From Perkinsus marinus ATCC 50983 (taxonomy: Eukaryota > Perkinsozoa > Perkinsida > Perkinsidae): 31,868 nt of DNA. Location: assembly GCF_000006405.1 (NCBI RefSeq), contig NW_003210195.1, forward strand, positions 34,934 to 66,801. The letters are read 5' to 3'. The translations under genes and the position numbers were made by a program. Below, piece after piece: positions 1 to 10,267 of the stretch. Numbering within the stretch: the stretch's first letter is position 1; every line of letters begins with the position of its first letter. The notes under the pieces are model-generated. The model did not search any database. It saw only the letters and a program-made list of their open reading frames with translations, and had not been told where the DNA came from.

Positions 1-717
1 CTTGCTCATATTGATAATGTGGGAAATGTCCCGTTTGGCCTGGTCACAAGCCCCGAGAAGACTCCTTGGGCATCTCTGGGGCTTTCATTGCATCGCGTTT
101 TCTCTCATCGGTACCCATTATTCATTGACGTGCTCCTGATAGCGGGAATCGTCACTAAGAAAGAATACACGATATACCTCAATACTACCGGCTTTGGTCG
201 TCTTATCTTTGGTGGTGATTATCCAATGAGACAGGACGGTCCGTTGAGGTACGTCTCGACTTGGCTAAGTGGCCTGGGCCCGCCAGCCATTGACATGATG
301 GGCTTTCTCGTCGGGGATGACTGCGTGGATGAAGTTCCCATGGATTCTGCTGCCTTTTTGGCCACTGGCTTGGGTTATATACAGATAGCAGATTCTTTAA
401 AGCAGCCGGTATTGAAGTTGCTCGAGAATGCCGGAGTGAAACATGTGGCTATCAGGGAGGAGTCCGGCGTCTTCAAGGTCGACTGTGAGGATATTGAGTA
501 CTTGCCATCTATTACTCTTTTTCTCAAGGGTTTGAATGGTAGGAAAACTCCTCTCGTGATTTCTCCAAATAGTTTGAGGACCAAACTCGTAGATGGGCAG
601 TGCGCGCTGGCCTTGACTTTCGGTGAATTGTGGTATCTTGGACTGCCTGCGGTCATTGGCAAGTATTTCAAAGTGAACGAAACACATATCGGATTCACTA
701 AGGCGACTTGTGCCTGA
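1..717 (+). CDS. Pepsin-like aspartic protease (family A1), 3' part; 5' end outside window
   Basis: This is the C-terminal half of a pepsin-fold aspartic protease, which hydrolyses peptides, usually in the secretory or digestive pathway. The frame is open to base 1 and starts before the window; the GTG at 19 is not a real start. Family landmarks run in order: a PEKTPWASLGLSL-like stretch before the flap-side helix, YTIYLN followed by GRLIFGG (the lobe-linking FGG strand), the second catalytic loop region, LPSITLFLKG, and near the end GLPAVIGKYF then HIGFTKA, matching the usual ILGd-FLR and IGFA-A strands. The second active-site triad reads Asp-Ser-Ala (MDSAAF) instead of Asp-Thr/Ser-Gly, so activity may be reduced. 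No intron is seen here. It ends in TGA. The family call is firm; catalytic competence is not. Confidence 0.75.
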   Translation, partial: LAHIDNVGNVPFGLVTSPEKTPWASLGLSLHRVFSHRYPLFIDVLLIAGIVTKKEYTIYLNTTGFGRLIFGGDYPMRQDGPLRYVSTWLSGLGPPAIDMMGFLVGDDCVDEVPMDSAAFLATGLGYIQIADSLKQPVLKLLENAGVKHVAIREESGVFKVDCEDIEYLPSITLFLKGLNGRKTPLVISPNSLRTKLVDGQCALALTFGELWYLGLPAVIGKYFKVNETHIGFTKATCA

Positions 718-1950
718 AACCTTTCATGATTTCAATCGTCGCGGTCTTTTTCATCTGCGGATATGTTTCCCAGTCTTCAAAACATTCTTTCTGCTCGTCT
801 CCTTTTGCTACGACTTCTTGGTCCTTGTCCCCAAAGTTTCCCCTTGGTCGTTGTCTCGCTTATCCCATTGTATGAGTCTCATAGATTATGTTATGAATCC
901 AGTCATTTTGGTCTTTATTTTCTCACCCTCCAGATTATCTCTTGCTTGGCACTGTGTTTAGTCTCGGTCAACATAACTTCGACACGACAACAGTATAATG
1001 GCACCATAGTGTATCCGTTAGTCAGCGTAGGCCATGTCGAAACTTTAGCCTAGTAATATGATAATAAGACTGTGAGGACAACGAGCAATTCCACTAAGAT
1101 ACCTGACGTGTCATACTGAGCAAGAATTGGTGTCCAACCATGCAGATAACTTATCTCAGATAGTTGTATAAGATAGTCGATCGAATGGTAGGTGATGAAG
1201 CGAGGCTAGTATGGTGAAGCTAAGAATAAAGGTATATATTCAACATCGGAGTCAATAGCAATGGTTGAGCAACGGTTCGGCAATATCGCTCAGGTTCGCT
1301 ACCGATGAAATAAATGCGCACAAGAGGTGGGGATCTCACCTCGTCTTTCATCGTGATGATCCTCTCATGAGACACTCCTTCTTCAAGTTGTAGCATATCT
1401 TGGGACCGCTACTGTAGAGGCCCTTCTGGAGAGGCTGCATCCGTATTTCAATTATGATGATCATGCGCCATCTGATTCCTAGTTAATGTCGACTATGCTC
1501 ATCCATTCTTCGTCCTTGATTGTGGCATACATAAACGCGAAATAGGCCTTCAAAAGGTGTTGCGACCAACCTAGAGACCGATCTTAGGAATAGTACACTT
1601 CGGACGACCCTCCGTATAGCTCACGCTAGCAGGTACGCTTACTATAGATGTAGAAAAGAGGGATAACACCCACACAATGGCCAGAGCCGTTGTTAAGCGA
1701 AAGAAGCACAGTTGCCATGGTATACGAAGGCGGTCGATGTTCTACTTGTGAAAACCTGAGTGGCTACAGAGATACTTTCAGGCTTCTCCGTGAACTAATT
1801 GTATAGCAGTAGCAGCTCCATGAGTTTCATAATCAACGACCGTCGTTGAGTTCCGTAGTGTGAAGCTCAACTTCAACATGAAACAGGTGATCGAATTACC
1901 CAACATTGAAACAAGCTCTCATTGAAGTACGATCGATAGTTGTGCTCCGC
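718..1950. other. Intergenic stretch, no supported gene
   Basis: Only short, poorly supported open frames occur between the protease gene and the transposon. A run of about 37 codons around 1369-1482 on the plus strand (ends HAPSDS then TAG) has helix-like composition with a possible AG acceptor in front, but I cannot tie it to a gene. Nothing else is seen. Confidence 0.4.
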
Positions 1951-1959
1951 CACGCTTAC
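1951..1959. repeat. Left 9-base target-site duplication
   Basis: CACGCTTAC lies immediately left of the transposon and is repeated exactly at 3779-3787 on its right. Nine bases is the usual duplication length for Mutator-like elements. The match is exact, and flanking bases differ on both sides. Confidence 0.6.
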
Positions 1960-1966
1960 GATTACG

Positions 1967-1998
1967 CCACTTTTGTACTAATCCACTTTTGTACCAAA
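1967..1998 (-). repeat. Left terminal tandem pair of 16-base modules
   Basis: Two adjacent copies, CCACTTTTGTACTAAT and CCACTTTTGTACCAAA, are the reverse complement of the right-end pair at 3744-3775. Two further left copies lie at 2059-2074 and 2131-2146. The second and fourth copies are each followed by a shared TAGCGCTCGCC tract. Confidence 0.7.
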
Positions 1999-2027
1999 TC
2001 AAGTAGCGCTCGCCCCTATTTTAAAAA

Positions 2028-2042
2028 CTTCCCTTCGGGAAG
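2028..2042. repeat. Small perfect hairpin inside transposon left arm
   Basis: CTTCCC-TTC-GGGAAG forms a six-base-pair stem with a three-base loop, between the second and third left modules. Its role is unknown. Confidence 0.4.
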
Positions 2043-2199
2043 CGCTTCGCTCCGCGAACCACTTCTGTGCTAAAATCGTTCCTTTTGTGGAAAATTTGAC
2101 CCAGTTGATTGAGCTTGTACCACTCTCAAACCACTTCTGAACCAAATAAAATAGCGCTCGCCTTAGAACAAAAATAGCAAATAGTTGATCGAATAGCTC

Positions 2200-2796
2200 T
2201 CCCGGAGAGCCTCTCCGTCAGGTCGAAAACAGAGTAGAGGTCCTGACTCAAGGAAGTACTAATCCTGATGACATCGTGGATATGTGGATGGCTATGCTCT
2301 GTCGGCAGGGTGGGGTTACAGCTGCTCGAGGCGTATTGGTGGGAACAACTCACTTCGGCTTCTTGCGGGTCCCTGATAGCATCCTGAAAGGCCGTGAGCT
2401 CTATCTCCAATCCGTTCTGGATCCGACATGTGGACACTATGCCGCATCTGGCGTTGTGGATGGTCAGGTGAATTTTATGGACAGTATGAATATGTCGGTC
2501 CCGTCTTCGGGTTTTTTGTACAAGCCCTACGCCAGCTGTATGGTTCAAAACGTGTACTTAATGCTTCGGCCCAACAGCAGAGTTACGGGAGTAATTTATG
2601 CGGAGTTCTTGTTATTGCTAGACTTACTGTGGTTGTTTTTAACCGCCAGCCGTTTCGTCTTTCGCTGTTCGATGAAGCTAGTATGAGATACCATTCGGCT
2701 GCATGCATTACTAGGAAAGAAATTAGCAGGTTTCGGGAAATCTTTCCCGCGCTAGCTAGCATGTTATTCTCACCTGAAGGGGAATTCAATACCTGA
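2200..2796 (+). pseudogene. Frameshifted Ulp1/C48-type cysteine protease carried by the transposon
   Basis: Two overlapping plus frames each hold half of a SUMO-protease-like (Ulp1, clan CE) domain. The first, reading through about 2490, has GHYAASGVVDGQVNFMDSM, matching the catalytic His strand and the following Asp-Ser. The second, through 2796, has QSYGSNLCGVLVIARL, matching the conserved Gln and the Gly-Ser-(Asp)-Cys-Gly nucleophile motif, with the Cys codon at 2599-2601. The frame changes near 2480-2500 without a usable GT-AG intron, so I read this as an indel. The Asp normally before the Cys is Leu here. No convincing start codon is seen. C48 proteases remove SUMO-like modifiers; in transposons their role is unclear. 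This copy is probably inactive. Confidence 0.6.
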
Positions 2797-3560
2797 GTTT
2801 AAAGCTTTTATGAAAGTCCTAAGAGTGTAGTTGTCAATCAAATATTCCTCAAATGATTCCTTAATACCGGACGACGATGATAAGCGTTCATTGATCACCC
2901 AACTAGCTATGTCTGCACCCTTATCAGAACTCTTGCCGCTATGTATCATAACCACAGTTAGTAGTGAACATAATGCCTAATCTATTGATGATTTCCGAAA
3001 CCATACCTTTGACTACGTTACTTAACGTACGAAGTATAACCAATAGCAGCTGGTAAACCTCAACACAGTGTACTAACTCAAGCTGTAGCCTAAGTCCCAG
3101 GCCAGTAAGAATCAGAAGCTTAACTCACTTCTGTCCTCAGTCTAACCTTTAAGAGCACTAGGCAAGTGCTCGAGCAAGGCCTCAGCACGCATGCAGAAAT
3201 ACGTGACGCCACCGCTGTCACGGCGCACAATACAATAACAGTAATAACACAGTAATACAGCCAAATATAAACACCGCGAAGCCGTATAATGGTTCATGAG
3301 TCTCCGTACACTGCGCTGGAGTGCACAACGGCCCGTAATAATTACGACATAATTTAGGAGTCTACACTTGTAGACTACAAGGAATGAGGTTATACGTTGA
3401 GACTTGTTAAATTGCGACATGAATACTCTTAGGTAGACGCAGGACTGTCCTTAACTCCCCCTCGCGGTGAGGGCTTCACTCACAGTAGCGGAAGGCAGGT
3501 CGTTTTAAGACGTGTGAAAAAACCCAAGTCGTAAAATTTAACTCGTGCGAAAGCATCCCA
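2797..3560. other. Transposon interior without supported gene
   Basis: Short open frames exist on both strands but none shows a recognisable domain, a clear start or intron signals. No transposase is evident. Confidence 0.4.
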
Positions 3561-3564
3561 AGAA

Positions 3565-3775
3565 TTTAGTACAGAAGTGGAAGTAAAGTTTTACACGGTG
3601 TCAAAAATTTCTTTACCGGAAAAAATAAAGTGAGTAAAAACGTGCAGAATTTGGTACAACAGTGGACATTTTACCCACTACAAAACTCAATCGTTTGCGT
3701 GCGAAAAAGTCCTGATCCGGTATAAATCGCTCACCTATCATCGTTTAGTACAAAAGTGGTTTAGTACAGAAGTGG
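3565..3775 (+). repeat. Right subterminal array of 16-base modules
   Basis: Four direct copies of TTTRGTACARMAGTGG occur at 3565, 3650, 3744 and 3760; the last two abut. They mirror the left-end array and define the right boundary of the element. Confidence 0.7.
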
Positions 3776-3778
3776 AGA

Positions 3779-3787
3779 CACGCTTAC
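3779..3787. repeat. Right 9-base target-site duplication
   Basis: CACGCTTAC is identical to 1951-1959. The minus-strand gene at 3837-5600 ends only 50 bases further right, so the insertion is just beyond that gene's 3' end. Confidence 0.6.
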
Positions 3788-3836
3788 AACACAAATGTTT
3801 CCAACACCATGAATGAGCATTTTACACACATGGACA

Positions 3837-5600
3837 TCATGATTGTCGGGCAGCTCGCTTGGCTTGAGACAAAGTGTTGAGGTCTTCGGCGTGGCGCTGT
3901 AGGTCATGTTCGAGCTGAAGGAGCTCGTTCCTCTGAGCTGAGGATAGACAGAATCACAGAGAATGGGCGCAACTATCGCAAACTAGCATCACCGAGAGTT
4001 ATACCACCGAGTGTTTCCCGATCCTAACATACCAATGGACCAGCAATACTGCGTCTACGGGATTATGAAAGGGCGTATTCCTCATATAACTACTGTAACA
4101 AGAGAAGAGGGCAGTGAGGCGTGAGAGACCTATCCAGTCAAAAATAGAACATGGATTGCAGAGTGGTGTTATATATGAATGTTATATATGGCGATATATA
4201 TGAATATAAGCAGGGGAGAGTTTGGGTGACGCAATGTTACCTGTTATCCTTTTGAGTCGATTGCGGGCTGCTTGAGTTCCCGCGGGAGGGGCTGGTCTCT
4301 TGCATTCAACTTCAACTGTACCCGATAGTTGCAATATTCGCTCTTCTCTCGCCTTCATCTCTTTCTTCAGTTCGTTGAACTGACCCGGCATCGATACAGC
4401 GTTGTTTTCTCTCCCCCTCTCGACGACATATTTGCGCGAGGGTACTTTAGCGACTTGTTCCACCACATTCCATCAAGTGACCGAAAGACTCTATGCAGGG
4501 ATCGTTTACAACCCCCATGTCTCCCGGCTCGCCCCAGAAAGTATATTCAATCGTATTTCAATAAGAAATCCCGGAGGAGCTCTGATGATGCTGAGCAACA
4601 ACACTGGATGGTCACTAAACGATAGCGAGGCTTTGTGCCAGGGTCACTACGCTGAGGAAGCGAGCAGTCATAAAATCTCACCATGCGATCTGGCTCTGTG
4701 TTGGCACCGTTGCTCTTCATCTCACCTCCTGTACAATCAAAGCCAATACTCAACATATAGACGATGAGTCACGGCCTACCAGCTCTTGCCCTCGCAGCTC
4801 CTACCAGGGAGACTTTTGGCAAGCCTAAAGGCCCACCTGCAAACTGGTTAAGCTCAGCAAGACGATCTTTCTCGGCCTCAACATTGCGGCCAGGAGGGAG
4901 TATGATATCAACAGGCCTACGCCTTTTGATGACCACTTTCGTGGAGGTTGCCGCCAACCTCGACTTCTTTATTTCCTCTTCGATGCTTTTCTGGCTTTTC
5001 ACGCCTCTTCTCGATGGGAGCTCCTCTGACGGTCCCTTCGATCCTCGCCCACCAACACGAGGAACTTGAACCCGCGGCTGAGGGTCCGCACAGCTTCACA
5101 CTCAAGCTGAACTCGCGGTCACACTTTCGGCTTTGGCGCGGCCGAGACCTGTGGTGCTTTTCTCTGCATTGTCTTAACAGGGGGGTACTTGATCGAATGA
5201 TGAGCATTTTGCTGGTCTGCAGAACCTTCCAATAACTCACAGTGAATACATTGCTCAGTGAAGGCTTGCTTACCGTACAACGCGCGAAGGTATCTGCCAG
5301 CTTCAGTATTGGTGCCGAATTCTTTCCAAAGTCGCCGACACGCCTCGGGCGGTTCATAATTCGGCGAGCGATTGTTTACCATATCCCACAGAGAAGCAGA
5401 GTCCCTAGTCGGAACTATATTTTCACAACCAGAGTCAGTTGATGAACTATTTGCCTCGTCCTAGTTCCCGAGCCAGGCAGTGCTGCAATGACTAACACAA
5501 CAAGATTCTACTGGGAAGTCTCGTCAGTATTGAAAATATTGATATCGAGACGGTCATGCACACTCGGCCGGACCGAGTGATGATAATGTTACTCTGCCAT
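3837..5600 (-). CDS. Hypothetical coiled-coil protein, multi-exon
   Basis: I do not recognise this gene; the exons are supported by frame and phase. Best model: tiny first exon 5593-5600 (tentative), 5125-5446, 4780-5077, 4682-4728, an unresolved part, an exon ending at 4241, and a last exon 3837-3937 ending in TGA. Clear introns are 5078-5124, 4729-4779 and 3938-4240. The N-terminal half has a patch around NYEPPEACRRLWKEFG and a CIHCELL pair. The middle is basic and proline-rich (KSIEEEIKKSR, VVIKRRRPVDIILPPGR). The C-terminus is helical and charged (FNELKKEMKAREERILQL, then RNELLQLEHDLQRHAEDLN), a coiled coil, and ends RAARQS. The charged tail faintly resembles enkurin-type C-termini; I do not rely on that. 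Exon 4650-4470 is unresolved. Confidence 0.55.
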
Positions 5601-5874
5601 CGTCAGTGCGGTGACTATGGTGAATTACACTGCCTAGGCTTCTATCGTAAGGTGTCGTCCATTGGACTGGGCCGTATCCGACGGCAGCCTTCGCAGTAAA
5701 GACCTCCCGGGGAGTCGTACGGGCACTGCGGGCTGGGGCGGTATTCTGCTAGTTGCAAGTAGCGGTCGATCTGTCGGCTGGCAGGTTCGGTGTCTCTTCA
5801 GTAAAGGGCCTTGACGAACAAGGCAAGGCCTGACGGATGGGCAACTCAGATCGGACACCTTGTCACGCTTCAAC

Positions 5875-7355
5875 TTACGCGCTTTGGACACTCGTTGGTG
5901 ATGCGGCCACCTCACTCCTCGTCTCCACAGGTCGAGGACGCTTTAATGGTAGTCTCCTAGGTTCCACCTTGAGCCTACGAACAAACCTCCCACACACAAA
6001 ACTACTCGGTTCGCCCTACCGCTTGGCTCGAGGCTCTGAGTCCTGTGATGATGACGAGGCCTCATCACTGGAGTGGCTACCCATTTCGCGGTCACTCGAC
6101 TCCGAATCAAGAGACATGCCATCGGCTGCAGAACTATCGTCCACTTCCTCCGAGACCATTCGAGTGACCATATCTGACCAATTGCGAATACTGCTATATT
6201 GGAGCATGCACTGAGCTGACCTTCGAATGGGTCCTCCCCTTTAAGCCAGGACAGCTCCATGTGCATTTTCACCACTGTCCGCGGAGTCAACATGCCTGCT
6301 TCACTTTTGACATACACCAGCTGCCGCAGTACTTCAAGAAGCCTCTCCGATAAGTTTTCATCCACCATAGTAGTCACATCGTCACCAGCCGACCGGACCA
6401 CTAGTCGAGCCAAGACCGCACACGCCATACGACCACTAGCACGAGCAGCGTCAACGTCATCATTACTGCTGAAATGCTCCGTGTACAGGTCCATGAACCT
6501 CATTCGGAGGCCCTCGTGGAACTGTGTCAAGTTGACGTCATCACAGGCAAGGAGAGTAGCTGACTCCACCATGAGAGAGTAAGGAGACCTCTCACACAGT
6601 GCGATTTCTACAAGGGGTCGCACACACTCGGCCAGACTCGCGCCGGTTTCACGCAGTTCCCGTAGAATATCAATGGTCACCTCCACCCTGCTGGTATAAA
6701 GACTCGGCGACAGTCGGGCGATCAGAGGCTGCACTAGCCCTGCTTGAGGTACTGTCGCAGACTTTCCTATGAGACCTCTAAGAAGGGATATGCCGTGAGT
6801 CCTGAATCCCGAGTCAGTCACCCTGGGACCTCCCAGAAGTTCCAGGATCTTATTCACCAAGTTTTCCGACAACTTTCTCGTCACTTTTGGCACGGCATTG
6901 AGTAGAACAGTGAAGGCGAGGTTACCAGAGTTGACCTTTCCCCCACCACCGGGCAAGTGGATGTCACCTCGCTCAAGGATCTGGCCCAGTCGGGAGGGTT
7001 GGGACTCGCTAGCCGAAGAGCGCCCATGCTGTCGCACAAGGAGATGTGTGAGATTCGAGGAGCGGCGGTCAGTCTTGAGACCACCAGTGAGAGCCAGGCC
7101 GCCCACAGTATCCAGCATGCCACAGTCGTTCATTGCATCGCAGTTGTGAAGGGCGAGCAATGCTGCGGCCGCCAGAAAGAGTCGCTGCTCTACGGTATCG
7201 TGAGGCGCCAGAGACAGACGTAGTGCTAACTTCCTCACAACTGTCGATTTCACCACCCTTCGCTCGGACGGCAGCTGAGCCACGCACTCTACAATAGTGA
7301 TGTTGGGATCACTGCAAAGGAGCTGTATGAGGTCGCTCACTGACTTGTTGCTCAT
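5875..7355 (-). CDS. Predicted nuclear alpha-solenoid (HEAT/ARM-like) protein with acidic tail and NLS
   Basis: The model has exon 1 at 6273-7355, exon 2 at 6020-6210 and exon 3 at 5875-5974, about 457 residues, with introns of 62 and 45 bases. Start is the ATG at 7353-7355 (MSNKSVSDLIQLL); the upstream TTG in frame is not used. The first 360 residues are almost entirely amphipathic helices (for example ENLVNKILELLGG, VEVTIDILRELRE, RLLEVLRQLVYV), as in HEAT or armadillo solenoids. Then comes a Ser/Asp/Glu-rich tail (EVDDSSAADG, DEASSSSQDSE), followed by basic motifs EPRAKRLKVEP and PLKRPRP that look like nuclear localisation signals. The intron before the NLS gives the reading AKRLKVEP. The layout recalls Rix1/PELP1-type scaffolds, but I cannot assign the family. 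The boundary of intron 1 is the weakest point. Confidence 0.6.
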
Positions 7356-7506
7356 TGGCTTCAATGGGAAAAGGCGCGGGTTGCCATAAAACCAAAGGCA
7401 AGAGTGAGACCCTCTCTGTGTAGAAAGACTTCTGCCTCCTCACAAGGCAAGGCCAATTTCGTTGGAAACCACAACTATACCGTATTGACGTTGTTAGGGA
7501 AGGCGT

Positions 7507-8801
7507 TCAATCACTGTCAGAATCGTCAAAGGTCAGTCTAGCGCCTTCGAACTTGGTAAGAGTACCTCGCTGAGAGGGAGCGGCCTTAGCAGCCCAAGAC
7601 GGATGGTTTGACGGCGCTTCAAGCTGCTTCCGTGTGGGAGTCTGAGGGGAAGCGGCACTTAATTTTACGCTACCCGACTGGCAATTCTAGGAAAACTATG
7701 TAACAAAATTTTCGAAGGAATCACTTGAGTACCGGGATAGTGGTGAAGATCACGTCCTCCTTGCTCTATGGAATCTCTGGACACGAAGGGATCGTACTGT
7801 TGCGAGATGTGAGACAACTAAATCGGCGACCAGAATCAGCATTAGCAAATTTTAGATTCAAATTCAGAGAGAAGCGAGAAAAAATTGATCAGAACTAGCG
7901 ATAAAAACATTGACAGGGAATCTGAGAAAATTTCAACCTCGGCCCTCGGAAACCACAGCTACTACCGGTTCCTTTTTCGACTTCACTTGGGCAGGTGGCC
8001 CACCCTCCTCATCGGAACCCTTCCGCTCCTAAAAACAGCTCTGCGGACTGGTGGTTCTAACGTGACCGTCCGGTCAATGAAAAGAGTGCTACAATTCACT
8101 ACGACTGATTCACTCAACCCTTCTACCTTAGCCTTGGAGATCTCCGTGGGCTCCTTACTCGACCATGACCGTTTGGCTCCACGACCTTTCCCAGCACCCT
8201 TGGCTGACGTTACGTCTCGACCCTTTCCTTTTCCCTTCCCCTTGCCTTTTCCTTTACTAGACCGGCGATCATCTTGCCTCACAGGAACCTATCAGCGAGG
8301 AATAATTAACCACTTGACGATTTGAATAACAAATACCCCTCCAGAACCTACATCATTCGCATCCCCATCTGCGAAAAAGTCGTCCACAGCCTCACGCGGT
8401 TCCACGACCTCCTTGGTTTCCCGCTTCTCCACGGTACGCTCCTCGATCTCCTTTTGGCTCTCCAGTCGATTTCGTATAGACTCCCGAATCGACTTCTGCT
8501 TCGTCAACTCGCGGGGCTTCAACGCGCCCCCCTTCGGGAACAGCGATATGTACTTTTCGCCGTGCGGGTAGAATTTGATGTACTGCAGGTCCTCAAGCAA
8601 GGCGTTCATCCGGTCCTGAATTTCCTTCGGATCAGCCTCAGACTTTCCTTGAATACACTCGGCCAATTCTCGACGACAAGTTTTGAGTTTCCGCTCAACT
8701 TTCTGCCGCTCCACGAAACGCACATATTTGTACTTCTCGAAGAGTTTCTCTTCCGCTTCCGTCGACGGTCGCCCCTTCGGCCGGCCCGCCTTCTGGTCCA
8801 T
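7507..8801 (-). CDS. EFG1: rRNA-processing protein Efg1-like
   Basis: Efg1 is a nucleolar factor for 18S rRNA maturation in yeast. The model has five phase-0 exons: 8337-8801, 8127-8288, 7966-8028, 7725-7817 and 7507-7641, about 305 residues; the 48-base first intron is the best supported. The N-terminal part holds the family signature: KYKYVRFVERQKVERKLK near residue 22, then DLQYIKFYPHGEKYISLFP near residue 71. After it come charged helices, a Lys-Gly repeat (SSKGKGKGKGKGKG) and a short tail. The last exon reads APSNHPSWAAKAAP ... LTFDDSDSD and stops in TGA; an HPSW plus acidic FDD tail is what I recall from the related BUD22/SRFBP1 proteins. Start is the ATG at 8799-8801; an upstream in-frame extension is possible. 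Exon 7725-7817 is the least certain. Confidence 0.75.
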
Positions 8802-10119
8802 TAAGATTGAGTAACGCAAACCTGACCGCTTACATACTCCATACGGGCCAGCACAGTGTTGGAATTTACGCTTGGATTCCCCAGCTGAGTTCAGAAGTTT
8901 CTCCACCACATTATGGAGATCTAGACACGATTTAGGACAGAAGTATATGAAATTTCCTCAGGATTTCACACGTAGTTGGTCATATGCATATTTCCTCACA
9001 CTCCTTTCGTGTGTTGAATGCTGAAGGTAGTCGAATTTCTCCGGTCTCCCGGGCACCCACCAGCCACTGTCTGAGCCTACGAGGTCCGGTATTAGAATAG
9101 GCGATCACTAGATGTCAAATACCCCAACAAAAAGCCGAACTCAAGCAACTAAGAGAACGCTCCAGGTCGAGATACAAGTATGCCTGTTAGTAGGCAGAGG
9201 TACTCATGTTGACCATCAACCGGCCAAGAACTCATCCGAGGGAGCAATAAGATGCACGTAATGCAGCGAAAGCTCAAAATGCCTCAGAGCTCGCCCCAAA
9301 TCGTGTGATCACAGTGTTACCGCCGAGCGCCCACAGGCGAGGAGCTTACAAATCGCCGTAGGAGTCCAGCTGGGCAGGTATCAGTATTGTTAAATTCTGG
9401 ATGAAAGCCAGGAAGCCCTTTTTATCGTCTGGAAACGAAGGAGTGGCTGGAGCGTTTCGCAGAAGCAACTCTAGCAGTCAGAGCTATAGGCATCAGAAAG
9501 CGTGGTCTGCCTGCGTAAATAGAACAGTGAACATCGCTGTCTATGCGTGCAGAATACCTGTGATTTTGTGATCACCCGATTGTCCCATTTGGTAGCCGTC
9601 CCAACACACAAGCGCTTTATCTTCAGCATCCTGGCGTGACTACACATAAACAGGTCTGCACGGCAAAATACAATGACACACTCAGTTTGAAGACGTATAA
9701 TCTCAAATTGTAACGACGAAAAGAAGACTCCAAGCAGTGGACGGCGAAGCTCTCTGGGAGATGTGGCGACTGAGAGTAGGCGTATGGCTAACTCTCTCTA
9801 CTGTGGGCATAGTCCCAAAAATGATCAAGATGGTTGATGCCAAATTGTCATCAGTACTGAATATCTTACAGCAACCTCGAAGCTGATCTCACAGGTGAAG
9901 GCTTGGACAAACTTCAAAGCGAGAAGGACTGTGTTGTCGCTTGGGGAGCTCTGGGAATAACCTCTCGTGTGATCGTCGCTCGAAAGGATGTTCCTCCTAT
10001 CGAAAAGTTGTGTCAAACAGTGTTCGGCAGTTAGTACGCTTAATGGTCGCTTTCGCAGCACCGGTTTTCTAGCTGCTAATGATTCTTGTCGAGGTAAATA
10101 CACACGGGCTGTGTGACAC
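8802..10119. other. Intergenic, no supported gene
   Basis: Apart from one degenerate copy of the dispersed repeat near 8927-9001, I see no exon with family support or good splice signals. The region probably contains the promoter of the Efg1-like gene at its left end. Confidence 0.4.
8927..9001 (+). repeat. Dispersed repeat, degenerate copy
   Basis: It shares with the other copies the run TTTAGGACAGAAG, AAATTTCCTCA and the closing CATATTTCCTCACAC. It is shorter and more diverged than the copies at 18479, 20171 and 23276. Confidence 0.4.
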
Positions 10120-10191
10120 AGTCTGTGTCGAGAATTGAGCTCGGAACCTCTCGCATATAGAGCGGGAATCATACCACTAGACTACAAAGGC
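10120..10191 (-). pseudogene. tRNA-Pro-like sequence, degenerate (tRNA pseudogene or SINE head)
   Basis: Read on the minus strand, the D-arm and A-box GTCTAGTGGTATGATTC are intact, followed by an anticodon-stem GCGAGAGGT and a B-box-like region ending TCAATTCTCG. The order and spacing match tRNA-Pro. The anticodon loop reads TCTATAT instead of TTNGGGT, so U33 and the NGG anticodon are lost, and the acceptor strands (GCCTTTG / CAGACT side) do not pair. A working tRNA is therefore unlikely; a decayed tRNA gene or tRNA-derived retroposon fits better. Confidence 0.45.
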
Positions 10192-10267
10192 TATGAACAT
10201 AACATATCATAGCGGCTGGTAGAGGGACCTCCTCCAGTCTCTATCTGTATCTGTGCCACCGGCCCAG

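Larger units (their letters stand above)
1960..3778. mobile_element. DNA transposon with symmetric subterminal 16-base modules; Mutator-like candidate
   Basis: The element is 1,819 bases long and framed by the exact 9-base duplication CACGCTTAC. Its ends carry a 16-base module, consensus TTTAGTACARAAGTGG. Four copies sit in inverted orientation at the left (1967-1982, 1983-1998, 2059-2074, 2131-2146) and four in direct orientation at the right (3565-3580, 3650-3665, 3744-3759, 3760-3775). The outermost pair at each end is head-to-tail without spacer, and the third and fourth copies are 60-80 bases further in, so the ends mirror each other. Such arrays are typical transposase-binding sites. 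Inside is a broken Ulp1-type protease and no transposase that I can recognise, so this copy is probably non-autonomous. Mutator-like elements of the Kaonashi type are known to carry C48 proteases; placement in that group is inference. Confidence 0.7.

Noticed and set aside
5943-6210. C-terminal extension of the long minus frame past about 6273
   Set aside because: The continuation has odd composition, while the alternative frame gives an acidic Ser-rich tail and NLS with consistent splice phases.
7983-8282. Stand-alone Lys-Gly-rich minus-strand ORF
   Set aside because: It is explained as exon 2 of the Efg1-like gene plus intron sequence read through.
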